Of a stretch of 64,000 nt of DNA, positions 1 to 9,046 are shown in pieces. Where the stretch lies: assembly GCA_025054615.1 (NCBI GenBank), contig JANWZO010000006.1:71596-135595 (forward strand), in the 5' to 3' direction. Origin of the DNA: Kiritimatiellia bacterium. Lineage in GTDB: Bacteria > Verrucomicrobiota > Kiritimatiellia > CAIVKH01. The position numbers and the translations under genes were made by a program. The notes under the pieces were generated by a model. That model was given only the letters and a program-made list of their open reading frames with translations, was not told the DNA's origin and ran no database searches. Numbering within the stretch: the stretch's first letter is position 1; the number at the start of each line of letters is the position of its first letter.

Positions 1-25
1 CGACAGCCTCTAATTGGGTGGTAAT

Positions 26-1174
26 GTGACGAGAACAGCCGCCTTCCGACTCGGGATCGGCGGGGTGGCTGTCGCTGCCGCGTTTTCCTTTTGCATCGGT
101 TGTGCCACCCAGGCCCTTGAAAGGGCGCGCCGTGATTTTTACAGCGGCAATTTCGATGAGGCCGAGCGACGTCTGGAGCGCAGATTTCCGGACCAGGATC
201 GCGTGCTCTACCTGATGGAGCGCGGGACCATCCGAATGTTTCAAGGCGAATACGCTCGCGCCGTACGCGACTTCATCGATGCCTATGACCGCCTCGTCGA
301 CCTGGAGACGTACAGTATTACTCGGGGGGGCGCCTCATTCGTAGTCAATGACACGGTTCAGGATTTCAGGGGGTTTCCGTATGAACGGACCCTCCTCCAT
401 GCCTTTGCGGCGAAATGCCATTTCGCCTTGGGGCAATGGGAGGAGGCCGCCGTTGAGGCTCGACGCCTGCTCCAGTCGCTCGATCCGGATGCACTCCGAG
501 GTTATCCCGATGATGCCTACTCAAGATATGTGGCAGGGGCTGCCTTCGAACTTACTGGCGACCGATCAAATGCAAGGCTTCAATATCAGAAAGCCGCTGA
601 GTTGGCGCCGGCGGCACGGATCGAACCGGACAGCGGACGGCCCGGCGGCGGGGCCGCTCCGCCAGGCGGTGTGGAACTCCTCGTCTTTGTGATGATGGGC
701 CGAGCCCCGCGCTTCGAATCGGCGATCATGCCTGATATCCCGACCTATGCCGAGATTTTCGCAGGTTCCCAAAAGCTTGGCCGATCGTATCCGCTCACGG
801 ATACGGCAGAGCTCGCCGCGAAATCTTATGAAAAAGACGCTGCACGCCAGATTGCCAAGACAGCGGCTCGGATCGCTGCGAAAGAGGCGATTTCCCATCA
901 GCTTTCGCGCGAAGATCCGCTGCTTGGTGACCTTGCCCGACTGATTTTGATCGGACTGCTGGAAAAGCCGGATACACGGCGCTGGGAAACCCTTCCCCGC
1001 TATCTGCAGGTTGCCCGCGTCTCCTGCCCGGCGGATTTGCGATCCTACACGGTAGAGTTCAAGACCGAGTCTGGGATTACCCTTTCGAAGCGTGAAATTT
1101 CATTCCCGCTCCAACGGAACGGCAGACTCATCGTCTCCTTTGTCCGAGATATCGAAGGATCTCCAGGGGGATAA
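26..1174 (+). CDS. COG3014-like TPR lipoprotein, function unknown
   Basis: About 382 residues. The N-terminus has a hydrophobic stretch ending in FCIGC, which reads as a lipoprotein signal with Cys26 as the likely lipidated residue, although Cys at -3 is atypical. The mature part starts with helical repeats (RARRDFYSGNFDEAERRL, then LYLMERGTIRMFQGEYARA) typical of TPR/Sel1-like packing. A central stretch (FVVNDTVQDFRGFPYERTL, then ALGQWEEAAVEARRL) resembles the uncharacterised lipoprotein family COG3014. It probably sits in the outer or inner membrane facing the periplasm. The open frame begins with TTG at 14; GTG at 26 is preferred because it has a GGTGG stretch just upstream and leaves a normal signal peptide. 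No partner gene lies beside it in the window. Function unknown. Confidence 0.7.
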   Translation: MTRTAAFRLGIGGVAVAAAFSFCIGCATQALERARRDFYSGNFDEAERRLERRFPDQDRVLYLMERGTIRMFQGEYARAVRDFIDAYDRLVDLETYSITRGGASFVVNDTVQDFRGFPYERTLLHAFAAKCHFALGQWEEAAVEARRLLQSLDPDALRGYPDDAYSRYVAGAAFELTGDRSNARLQYQKAAELAPAARIEPDSGRPGGGAAPPGGVELLVFVMMGRAPRFESAIMPDIPTYAEIFAGSQKLGRSYPLTDTAELAAKSYEKDAARQIAKTAARIAAKEAISHQLSREDPLLGDLARLILIGLLEKPDTRRWETLPRYLQVARVSCPADLRSYTVEFKTESGITLSKREISFPLQRNGRLIVSFVRDIEGSPGG

Positions 1175-1354
1175 ATAAACAACAGGCCTCAACACCGCGT
1201 CCCCTGTTGATCCGCCCGAACCGAGATTGCGAATGGATCTCGAGTCGCTCGAAGACTTTCCGCTCAACCCTCGAAATCGCCGCGAGGGCATTCCCTCAAC
1301 TGCGGAGCCTTCCTCTCGCGGCAATTTATAGAGGACGCCGGCGGCCCATTTTTA
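1175..1354. other. Convergent intergenic gap with weak hairpin
   Basis: This is the space between two tail-to-tail genes. A 7-bp stem (CAACAGG at 1180-1186 with CCTGTTG at 1203-1209, 16-nt loop) follows the lipoprotein stop codon directly and could end its transcript, but no T-tract follows. Nothing else is recognisable. Confidence 0.3.
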
Positions 1355-4300
1355 TTACGGGACTCGCACTCGCACGCGGAAGAAGGCGTTTGTCGCAGGC
1401 AGATCGATCAGGTTGGTAATCGTCCCGGAGCCGAATTTATCCACCTGTCCGGCAACGTTCGACCACCAATGAGCGGGCAGGTTGTCTGTCCACTGCAGGG
1501 TGTACAGCCGCCCGGTTGAACTCGGGAAGAAGACCCAGGCGTTGGTTCCAACCGCTATTGACTGAACTGCAAAGGGCGCGTTTGATGCCATCGGGTTTGA
1601 ATCGGTCACCCATTCCTCCCAATTCAGAATGCCGTCATTGTCGGCGTCTTGTAATTCGTTCGTCTGGCCGTTGGTAATGTTCTGCTGGGCCCAGATCTGG
1701 TATGGCGTGAGGGTCGGGGCGCTGTACTGCTCAATTTCAAGCACCGCAATGCTGTACGCATCCGAGAACCCTTTGCCGCCAGTCCCGTCAAGCTGGACCG
1801 AGCCGAGGAATGTGAAGTTGGTCGTCAGCGGTTCGAATTCCCACCGGTAGAGGTAATCGACGGAACCGCCGCGGCTGATGCCATACACGTGGCGTCGCGT
1901 CCGGCTGACGTCAAAGAACCATTCACCGGGATCTGAAGCGCTGTTGCCAACGGCGCCGAAATCGTAGACGCGCACGACGCCCGCGGTGTAGTTGCCCGCG
2001 GGTTGATACATCGGCACCACATAAAATCCGTTCGGTTGATTCGAATGGGCGCTCGGGATGATCGCGCCGTTGGAGATCGGGAAGATCCCGCGCGGATCGA
2101 GCTTGTTCGTGCCGCCGGGCGCGAAAAAGCCCAGTGTATCGCCGAATCCCCCCAGCGACCCATCGGGATTGATCATCCAGCGTCGCACCGAGGCGTTTGC
2201 GCCATGGCCCGGCGCAAGCAAGTAGGTCACCCCGCCATGAACCGCCACCGCCAGATATCCGGCCTGCCAGTTCTCACCCAGCATAAAGTTGGTGGTCATT
2301 CCCGATGCCGTGGCTGTAAATCCCTGCATCCGGAAGGTAATGGAATTCGTCGACCCCTCCGAACTTACATAGACACGGTGCACCGGACCATCTCGGAACG
2401 TTGCCACGGGCCGGCGGTTGAAGGCAGTCTGGTCAACAAATGTTGCCTGCCCTACCAGCGTGGTTGTGCTGATGCGATACTGTCGGACTATATCGTCCCC
2501 GATCGTGACGACGAAGAGATACTCGCCGTCATCCGACAGGGCGATTCCGCGAACGGTGTTCAGATTGGTCGCAAAATTCACCCACGTTACGCCCTCATCA
2601 TCGCTGACGCGGACACGGCTGCTTGTTCCGGCCAAATCCGCAATAAAGATTCGCCTCGTGTATTGAGGTGGAGGCAAAACATTGATACTGGCGGTGGCCG
2701 GCCCGCTCGTCACGCAGCCGTCGCTAACCCGGAACTGGAAGCTATCCGTTCCCGTATAATTCGTGGGGGCGGTATAGACAAATGAGCCCGTATTTGTATC
2801 GAAACTGTTGATCGTCCCGTAGGACGGCGATGAGGCCAATATGAATTTCAGACCCCCGCTGTCCGGATCATACGCGGTCAACTGAAGGCCGGTGGCTACG
2901 CCCGCAACGGCGGTGAAGGAGAGATTGCTGACCGCCGGTGCAATGTTATCTTCGCAACCCGCATATGCCTGGCACAAGTAATTGGAATTCTGACTTTCGA
3001 TCGTCAGCCACCAGCACATGTTGGTGCCGCGGCAGTTCGGACAGGTGCTTTCGATGCGCATCACCCATGGGCCATGCGCCGGCGAGCCATCGAACATGGA
3101 GAAACAACATTGATACGGCTTGTAAGGCGTGACGATATAAGGCGGCCAGTTACTAGCAAACATCTGCACCGGCGCTTCGTCGTCCCACGTCGTAGGAATC
3201 ACGCCCGCATGGCATTCGTTTGTCCCATAATTGATGCCTGTGCCCACGGTTTCGACGTGGAGGGTCGCCATGCTAGGGCTACGCAGAAAGAGATCAATTT
3301 GGGCGATATTCCAGTGGGTCACGCGCGCGTGCATATTGACATCCCGCACGACATGGCCCGGCAGATTCACGAAATTGGTCGACAATGTTACGCCAACATT
3401 CGGCCAGCTTCCCGTCCTGATATCGACCGGCGTGTCGACCGCATAAAAGACGTTCGTCACCGGCGGCTCCAAATATCCCACTGTTCGCCAGAAGGAGTAT
3501 TCGTATGACTTGCCGTTCGCCGTGTAGGTGAGCTTGAATTCGATTGGAGTGCCGCACGCAACGCCGTTGCCCACCTTGTAGCGGAAGGGGGAGATATTGG
3601 TCGACATCGCAAAGGGCGCCGTATTCGGGAAATCATTGGAGGGCGTCAGAATCATCACGCCCGGCGTCGGCGTGCTTAATACCGCCGTCACACCGGTCAA
3701 TGTGGTGTTGAGGGCGTTTTTCAGAACAAAGTACTCCTGCCAGGTCTCGCCGGGATCGAGAAAGACGTTGGTGTTGCCCACCTCGATGACCGCGGTATTC
3801 GTGTGAATCGCCACTTCGCGGCGGACGAACATGATCGAGGTGCGGTCCGGCACACGTGAGAACTGCTGATTGTTGGAAATGAATTCGGTCGACATCCATC
3901 CGCGTTCATTTTCAACGTAGACCATCGCGTACTTTCCGGCGCCCTGGCCACCCTGCTCGGTGTTATTTTGCGCCAGGTCCAACAAATTGATGCGGATATC
4001 ACCCGTCTTCTCGGACAGAAGCGCCTGGAAGGTGAAGCGGGCGCTGAACACCGCCGATTTGATATTCGTATAGGAGACGACGAACCAACGATCCGGGGCC
4101 GTTCCGATCACTCCATATCGCACAGACCCGCCCGGCGCTGATGGGTCATGATCGCGCGAGTACACCGCGATCACAGCATTCTGATACGTGGGGTCCGGCG
4201 GATACCCACCTGCCGTTTTATCCATTCGATTGCTGATGAATCCCAGCACACCGTTGGCGCCAATGAAAATCTGCGTATACGTCACCCCATAAAATTCAAA

Positions 4301-6031
4301 CGGGAACGGTAAGGGGACGGCTTTGAAATCCTCATCGCCCAGCACGATCGGTGTATGGCCGGTGGGCGAAACCCATGAAAACGGGATACCCGTGATGAGA
4401 CGGTAGTTATGATCCACCTGAATCTTTCGGGTGCGCGTTCGCCGTTCGCCGTTAGCGCTCCATGCATCGAACTGAATCTCATGCACCCCTATGTTCGAAA
4501 ACACATAGCTGGTATGAAAAGTGTAGCTGGTATGGCTACCGGCTAAAATCCAGCGATTGCTGACGGTCCACTTCGAAATATTCGTGATGGTCACAGCCAG
4601 CGGCGGGTCACCGGCCGTAAAACGATAAGACTGGTAAAAGACCTGCGAATAGGGGTAGACTACAAAATTGGGCAGCGGTCCCGGAGCGTTGGTCAGCGCA
4701 TTCGGCAAATTCGCACGGCCTTCCGAGAGACAGGCATCCTCCAGCTCCTCGAGAAAATCGACATTGGTCAGCAAGCGGCGATAGAGATTGGTGTAATGCT
4801 CGCCGGGAAAATGGGCTTTCATCAGCGCGAGGATGCCGGCGACCATTGGCGTGGCCATCGAGGTGCCGCTCAAGCTATCATAGTTTACCGAGCGCGTCGT
4901 ATTCGACATCGCTCGCGTCATGGTTGTCGGCATCGTGCTCCAGATGGCCGCTCCCGGCGCCCCAATGTCAACCGTATCAAATCCGAAATTTGAAAAAGGC
5001 GCGCCCCTATCTTCTCGTGTCGTGGCCATCACCGAAAGAACATTGTCGACAAGATAGCCCGACGGATAGTTGGTGACCTCCTGCGTGTCCACATTATCGT
5101 TGCCTGCCGCGGCAACAAACATCACGCCATTGCTCGCGGTCCATTTAATCGTATTGAGCAGAGCGGAGCTGTATTCGGGACCACCCCAGCTATTGTTGAG
5201 AATCGTCGCCCCATTGGAGACGGCGTAGAGAATGCCCGCGATCGCGTCGGACACGAATCCGACGCCGTTGCTGTTCAAAAACTTGATGCCCATCAGCTTT
5301 ACCTGCCACGCCACGCCGACAACACCGGTGTTGTTGTTCCCGACGGCCCCGATGGTGCCCGCCACATGGGTGCCGTGAAAATGGTCGTCCATGGGATTCC
5401 CGTTCGTGACGATGCAATTGATGCCGTAAATGTCGTCCACATACCCGTTGTTGTCGTCGTCCAGTCCATTCACCGACTCCAGCGGGTTGGACCACATGTT
5501 CGCGCGCAAGTCGGGATGGTTGTAATCAATCCCGGTATCGATCACGGCCACGATGATGTTCGATGCGCTGTTTCGGATGGCCCAGCCCTCGGGCGCGTCG
5601 ATGTCCGCGTCCTCTACGCCGTTGCTCTGGCCCGTGTTGTGCATGCCCCACAAGGCGCCGGATAGATATAGCGGGTCATTGGGGTGGAGACTCGAAATCC
5701 GCACCTGGTAATCGGGCTCAACATACTCGTACAAACCGCTCGCGCGAAGTCTCTCGATGGCGGAGGTGACGGACTGGCCCTTCCCAAGCTGTATGATTTG
5801 CAGGCCGCCAACCTCGCCAACTTCCTTGCGCACCGTACCAACTGACCGAACCGCCTGCGAAAGTTTCAGGCGATTAGTCTTCAACACGGATTCTTTCGGT
5901 TTCGCGATGATACGGTCGGCCCGGATAACAGAGCCTTCGAGCATGACAGTCGGAGGATCGCTAGCGAATACGGAGATCGCACCAGTGGCGATAACAATGC
6001 AGAGCCGATTGAAGGAGCGTAAATAATACAT
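1355..6031 (-). CDS. Large secreted subtilisin-like (S8) serine protease
   Basis: 1558 residues. A signal peptide (about 1-23) is followed by an inhibitor-I9-like propeptide (to about 110) and an S8 catalytic domain with Asp165 (VIDTGID), His219 (HGTHVAGT), oxyanion Asn311 (AAGND) and Ser391 (SGTSMATP), so the triad is intact. After it come beta-rich regions, a proprotein-convertase-type P-domain with several Cys residues around 870-1010, a cadherin/Ig-like segment (Y-T-G-T-D-S-F-Q-F), a seven-bladed-propeller-like stretch, and near the C-terminus a Ca-binding repeat (DADNDGILNWEEW). The tail after it ends in FFRVRV, a layout common in exported PVC proteins. It is probably exported and cell-surface or extracellular, degrading protein. 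The gene is monocistronic, with ATG at 6031. Confidence 0.88.
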   Translation of the reverse strand: MYYLRSFNRLCIVIATGAISVFASDPPTVMLEGSVIRADRIIAKPKESVLKTNRLKLSQAVRSVGTVRKEVGEVGGLQIIQLGKGQSVTSAIERLRASGLYEYVEPDYQVRISSLHPNDPLYLSGALWGMHNTGQSNGVEDADIDAPEGWAIRNSASNIIVAVIDTGIDYNHPDLRANMWSNPLESVNGLDDDNNGYVDDIYGINCIVTNGNPMDDHFHGTHVAGTIGAVGNNNTGVVGVAWQVKLMGIKFLNSNGVGFVSDAIAGILYAVSNGATILNNSWGGPEYSSALLNTIKWTASNGVMFVAAAGNDNVDTQEVTNYPSGYLVDNVLSVMATTREDRGAPFSNFGFDTVDIGAPGAAIWSTMPTTMTRAMSNTTRSVNYDSLSGTSMATPMVAGILALMKAHFPGEHYTNLYRRLLTNVDFLEELEDACLSEGRANLPNALTNAPGPLPNFVVYPYSQVFYQSYRFTAGDPPLAVTITNISKWTVSNRWILAGSHTSYTFHTSYVFSNIGVHEIQFDAWSANGERRTRTRKIQVDHNYRLITGIPFSWVSPTGHTPIVLGDEDFKAVPLPFPFEFYGVTYTQIFIGANGVLGFISNRMDKTAGGYPPDPTYQNAVIAVYSRDHDPSAPGGSVRYGVIGTAPDRWFVVSYTNIKSAVFSARFTFQALLSEKTGDIRINLLDLAQNNTEQGGQGAGKYAMVYVENERGWMSTEFISNNQQFSRVPDRTSIMFVRREVAIHTNTAVIEVGNTNVFLDPGETWQEYFVLKNALNTTLTGVTAVLSTPTPGVMILTPSNDFPNTAPFAMSTNISPFRYKVGNGVACGTPIEFKLTYTANGKSYEYSFWRTVGYLEPPVTNVFYAVDTPVDIRTGSWPNVGVTLSTNFVNLPGHVVRDVNMHARVTHWNIAQIDLFLRSPSMATLHVETVGTGINYGTNECHAGVIPTTWDDEAPVQMFASNWPPYIVTPYKPYQCCFSMFDGSPAHGPWVMRIESTCPNCRGTNMCWWLTIESQNSNYLCQAYAGCEDNIAPAVSNLSFTAVAGVATGLQLTAYDPDSGGLKFILASSPSYGTINSFDTNTGSFVYTAPTNYTGTDSFQFRVSDGCVTSGPATASINVLPPPQYTRRIFIADLAGTSSRVRVSDDEGVTWVNFATNLNTVRGIALSDDGEYLFVVTIGDDIVRQYRISTTTLVGQATFVDQTAFNRRPVATFRDGPVHRVYVSSEGSTNSITFRMQGFTATASGMTTNFMLGENWQAGYLAVAVHGGVTYLLAPGHGANASVRRWMINPDGSLGGFGDTLGFFAPGGTNKLDPRGIFPISNGAIIPSAHSNQPNGFYVVPMYQPAGNYTAGVVRVYDFGAVGNSASDPGEWFFDVSRTRRHVYGISRGGSVDYLYRWEFEPLTTNFTFLGSVQLDGTGGKGFSDAYSIAVLEIEQYSAPTLTPYQIWAQQNITNGQTNELQDADNDGILNWEEWVTDSNPMASNAPFAVQSIAVGTNAWVFFPSSTGRLYTLQWTDNLPAHWWSNVAGQVDKFGSGTITNLIDLPATNAFFRVRVRVP

Positions 6032-6224
6032 AAGATTTTTTTACCTTATATGTTAATCTTTTACACAACCCTATCGCTGTTGCCTCCGTCCGGCCACCGC
6101 TATTGGTAAGTCAACAGGTCGCGGTTTGACAGAGATACAACCCCTTGTAGATCATGCACATTACAATGATCTCGCAATCATCGGATCCGAGCGACAATTT
6201 CGGAAGTATACTATTTGAAGAGAC
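6032..6224. other. Intergenic region upstream of the protease gene
   Basis: AT-rich just upstream of the protease start, with an AAGGT ribosome-site-like stretch 11 nt before its ATG and a possible TATAAG box, but no convincing -35 hexamer. No RNA gene or repeat is visible. Confidence 0.3.
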
Positions 6225-6734
6225 TTACTCTTCTTCGAATTCAACCTGCGGCTCTGCATTAATGAGCGGTTCCGCCCTAAAATCCGGTCGGCGGATCTTC
6301 CCTCCGGACTCGGCAATCCAAACTCCGGCCATAGTTGACGCAGCGCAAAACAGGAGCGATACGACCGCTGCCAGCACCACCCACTTTTCCCGACGCAGCG
6401 CAAGGATGAGTCCTAGCGTCGAAATTCCAGCCGATGCATAGAGGATTTTGGACCAGCGATGGGCGCGCTGCTCGTGGATTTCGAGGAATTCGCCTGCCCC
6501 AGGGTCCAGCCATCCGGCCACCGCACCTCTTTCATATCGCTCATAGGCCGCCTCGCCGGTGGCCATGACGAAAGGGGTGGTCCACCCCGCAAAGGCCGCG
6601 ATCGCAAGGCCTGACACGATCGTGGGTCGGGACCTCGTCAGCAACCCGATGATCAGCGGGAATATGGCAAACAGGGCCCCTAGGAACGGCAGGTGGTTCA
6701 GCGCCAAATGAAGATGTTCCGGCGTTGTATTCAC
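6225..6734 (-). CDS. Four-helix membrane protein (DUF2231-like)
   Basis: 169 residues with about four hydrophobic helices. The start HLHLALNHLPFLG, with His residues at the edge of the first helix, resembles the DUF2231 family of predicted membrane proteins, where such His residues may bind haem. The C-terminus is acidic (PQVEFEEE) and soluble. The start is GTG at 6734. It stands alone, 37 nt after the SDR gene in transcriptional order. Family assignment is tentative and no function is assigned. Confidence 0.6.
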   Translation of the reverse strand: MNTTPEHLHLALNHLPFLGALFAIFPLIIGLLTRSRPTIVSGLAIAAFAGWTTPFVMATGEAAYERYERGAVAGWLDPGAGEFLEIHEQRAHRWSKILYASAGISTLGLILALRREKWVVLAAVVSLLFCAASTMAGVWIAESGGKIRRPDFRAEPLINAEPQVEFEEE

Positions 6735-6771
6735 GGATCGAATATTCTCAGAACATGTTCGCAGCTAACAA

Positions 6772-7509
6772 CTAAAAATTGATTCGGCGCATCAAAAAGC
6801 GGGGCAAACGACGGATCACCCACATCACGAGGCCCCACGGCCGCGGTGTGTAGACCACGGGCTGCCCCCGTTCAATCGCCCGCAACACATCCCGAGCCAC
6901 CGATTCCGGCTCTCCCGCGAAGGGCGGCGGCTTGAGACCGGCGGTCATCGCCGTTTTTACAAAGCCCGGTTTGATACAAACCACGACCAAACCATTCCGC
7001 CTCTCCGCATGATCCAGTGCCTCCAAATAATAGGATAGACCGGCCTTCGTTGCCCCATAGAGGATGACTGGCTTTCGTCCCCGATCCCCTGCGACGGAGC
7101 TGAACACGCAAAGGGTCCCGCCCCCCTGTTTTTTGAGCCGACTCCTCGCCTCTTCGCAGAACAGGATGGTGTTGGTGAAATTGACCGAAAGCATTTCGGA
7201 TAGTTTCTCGCGATTCTGCTCCAACCGGTCCTGCGTATCGAAAATTCCCGCTGTAACGACCACGGCATCGACGCGACCCAGAACCGACCACGCCTGATCG
7301 AGAGCCAGTCCAAAGGTTGCCGGTTCCCGGAGGTCGCAAATTTCGAAACCCACCGGAGCGCGGCCATATCGCGCCTCCAGGTCACTTGCGCAGCGTTCGA
7401 GGGATTCTCGATTTCTGCCCAAAAGAAATAGCGAATGCCCGCGCGCGGCCATTAGTCGGGCGAGCGCCTGACCCATACCCTGCGTCGCTCCCAAAATCAT
7501 CGCATTCAT
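6772..7509 (-). CDS. Short-chain dehydrogenase, DprE2-like
   Basis: 245 residues from ATG at 7509. A Rossmann fold starts at once with a GATQGMG nucleotide-binding motif; the catalytic YGATK motif follows near the middle, with an upstream VFSSVAG serine. Together with its neighbour it matches the actinobacterial pair DprE1/DprE2, which epimerises decaprenylphosphoryl-ribose at C2 through a keto intermediate; this gene would do the NAD(P)H-dependent reduction. The start codon overlaps the stop of the oxidase gene (ATGA at 7506-7509), so the two are translationally coupled. A longer frame to 7590 only overlaps the oxidase gene. The lipid-sugar substrate here is inference; plain SDR is the safe call. 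Confidence 0.8.
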   Translation of the reverse strand: MNAMILGATQGMGQALARLMAARGHSLFLLGRNRESLERCASDLEARYGRAPVGFEICDLREPATFGLALDQAWSVLGRVDAVVVTAGIFDTQDRLEQNREKLSEMLSVNFTNTILFCEEARSRLKKQGGGTLCVFSSVAGDRGRKPVILYGATKAGLSYYLEALDHAERRNGLVVVCIKPGFVKTAMTAGLKPPPFAGEPESVARDVLRAIERGQPVVYTPRPWGLVMWVIRRLPRFLMRRINF

Positions 7510-8861
7510 GGTCGATCTCCAAACAGGCGGACGGACTGAGCGCTCCGCAGGCGCCCCTCCGGGTCCAGAGCGCGGCGAACAGCCAGCCAACGCTCGAGCC
7601 GGGGCTCCATATCCCGAAATTCCTCGGCCGTCGTAAATAGATCTTTCGTCAAATAAATTCGACCGCCCAGTTCAATCACCTTTCGATTCAGCGTGCGAAC
7701 CAGCTCGCCGGTTCCGCGCCGAATCGGAATATCGAGTGCGATCGAAATCCCCGGCTTCGGAAATGACAACACACCCTTCCCTTCAGCTCCGCAATCCTTG
7801 ATCACGCTTAAAAACGAACTGCCCCCTAGTCCGGTCATCGTTTCAAAAAAGGTGCGCACTCCCTTCCCGCCATCGTCCACCGGAAGAACGCATTGATACT
7901 GGGTGAATCCTTCCGGACCATAGGCGCGGTTCCACTCGAGGATCGAGTCGAGCGGATAAAAAAATTTGATCGGGTCTGTGAGCCGAGACCTCTCGAGGGG
8001 CACATGAGTTTGATAGATGAATTCGTTCATCGCCCGCACTGCCGCTGGCGACAGCAGGGATGATGGCAGGTCGACGGGAAACGTGATCTTCCCCCGCTGC
8101 CGGAGACGGCGACCCCGCGCTTCGTCAGGCTCGGCCCATCTCCCGCAAATCAAAATTCCCCGACCCATGGAGCGACCCCGGGCCAGACAATCCACCCATC
8201 CCACGGTAAACGGCCATCGGCGAGCCGCATCTCGCAATCCCTCGAGAAATCCATCGAGGGAGGGAATGCGGCGGGATTCACACCAGATCCATGCGGTAGG
8301 AACACGAACCAGGGGGAATTCGACTTCCAGAATATGGCCCGTCAGGCCCATGCCCCCCACGGTCGCCCAGAAAATTTCGGATTCCCGATCAGGCCCGCAT
8401 TCGATCACGCGCCCGTCTGGCAGCCGCATTCGCAACGATAAAACGTGCGATCCGAACGTGCCCGCCACATGGTGATTTTTGCCATGCACATCCGACGCCA
8501 CCATCCCCCCCAACGTCACATACTGCGTTCCCGGCGACACCGGAACGAACCAACCCTCCCGGAGGAACAAGTCATTCAGGGCCTTCAGACTCAAACCGGC
8601 TTCGGCGCGGAGTCGGCCGGTCCGTCGGTCGAACGACAAAATGCGGTCTGCCGGAGCCGTGCCAACAACCAAGTCCTGTTCTGAGGCCGGCACCGCCGAA
8701 TCCCCGTAACTGCGGCCCAGCCCTCGCATGAGGCGCGCGTGGGGCGAAACTTTTTCCAAATCGGCCGACTCGAGCCAGCGGCCCATCCTACCCACTCGTC
8801 CCCAGCCGCATAGAAAAGCGGGTCGGCCCAACTCTATCGCTGGCGGCAAACGTTCAGACAC
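7506..8861 (-). CDS. FAD-linked oxidase, DprE1-like
   Basis: 451 residues, GTG start at 8861. The N-terminal FAD-binding domain carries GRSYGDSA and GKNHHVAGTFG, matching the FAD-contact motifs of DprE1 (decaprenylphosphoryl-beta-D-ribose 2-oxidase). The C-terminal substrate domain holds SFPKPGISIALDIPI and IYLTKD. Lys406 corresponds to the catalytic Lys418 of M. tuberculosis DprE1, and Ala375 sits exactly 31 residues before it, where the mycobacterial enzyme has Cys387. It would oxidise a polyprenyl-phospho-sugar at C2 on the cytoplasmic or membrane face, with the downstream SDR completing the epimerisation. D-arabinono-lactone-oxidase-like enzymes share this fold, but the motif match favours DprE1. 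Confidence 0.82.
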   Translation of the reverse strand: MSERLPPAIELGRPAFLCGWGRVGRMGRWLESADLEKVSPHARLMRGLGRSYGDSAVPASEQDLVVGTAPADRILSFDRRTGRLRAEAGLSLKALNDLFLREGWFVPVSPGTQYVTLGGMVASDVHGKNHHVAGTFGSHVLSLRMRLPDGRVIECGPDRESEIFWATVGGMGLTGHILEVEFPLVRVPTAWIWCESRRIPSLDGFLEGLRDAARRWPFTVGWVDCLARGRSMGRGILICGRWAEPDEARGRRLRQRGKITFPVDLPSSLLSPAAVRAMNEFIYQTHVPLERSRLTDPIKFFYPLDSILEWNRAYGPEGFTQYQCVLPVDDGGKGVRTFFETMTGLGGSSFLSVIKDCGAEGKGVLSFPKPGISIALDIPIRRGTGELVRTLNRKVIELGGRIYLTKDLFTTAEEFRDMEPRLERWLAVRRALDPEGRLRSAQSVRLFGDRP

Positions 8862-9046
8862 GCTGAAACTATTGGCGCCCCTCCATCCCGACTCAAGCGG
8901 TGTTTTGATTCAACGAATTGAAGCGGCAACATGCGAATGTAAAGCGGCCGCAAGGCACCTCCTAACTATCCGGCGGCGCGTCAGGGTTCATTCGTGCATG
9001 GTATCGTTCGCTCCCGCGGTGGATCCGCTCGCATCCGGTGTGTACA

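Noticed and set aside
2003-2785. Open frame of 260 codons on the plus strand inside the protease gene
   Set aside because: It lies wholly antisense to an intact, motif-rich subtilase gene, and has no recognisable domain. High GC gives many such frames.
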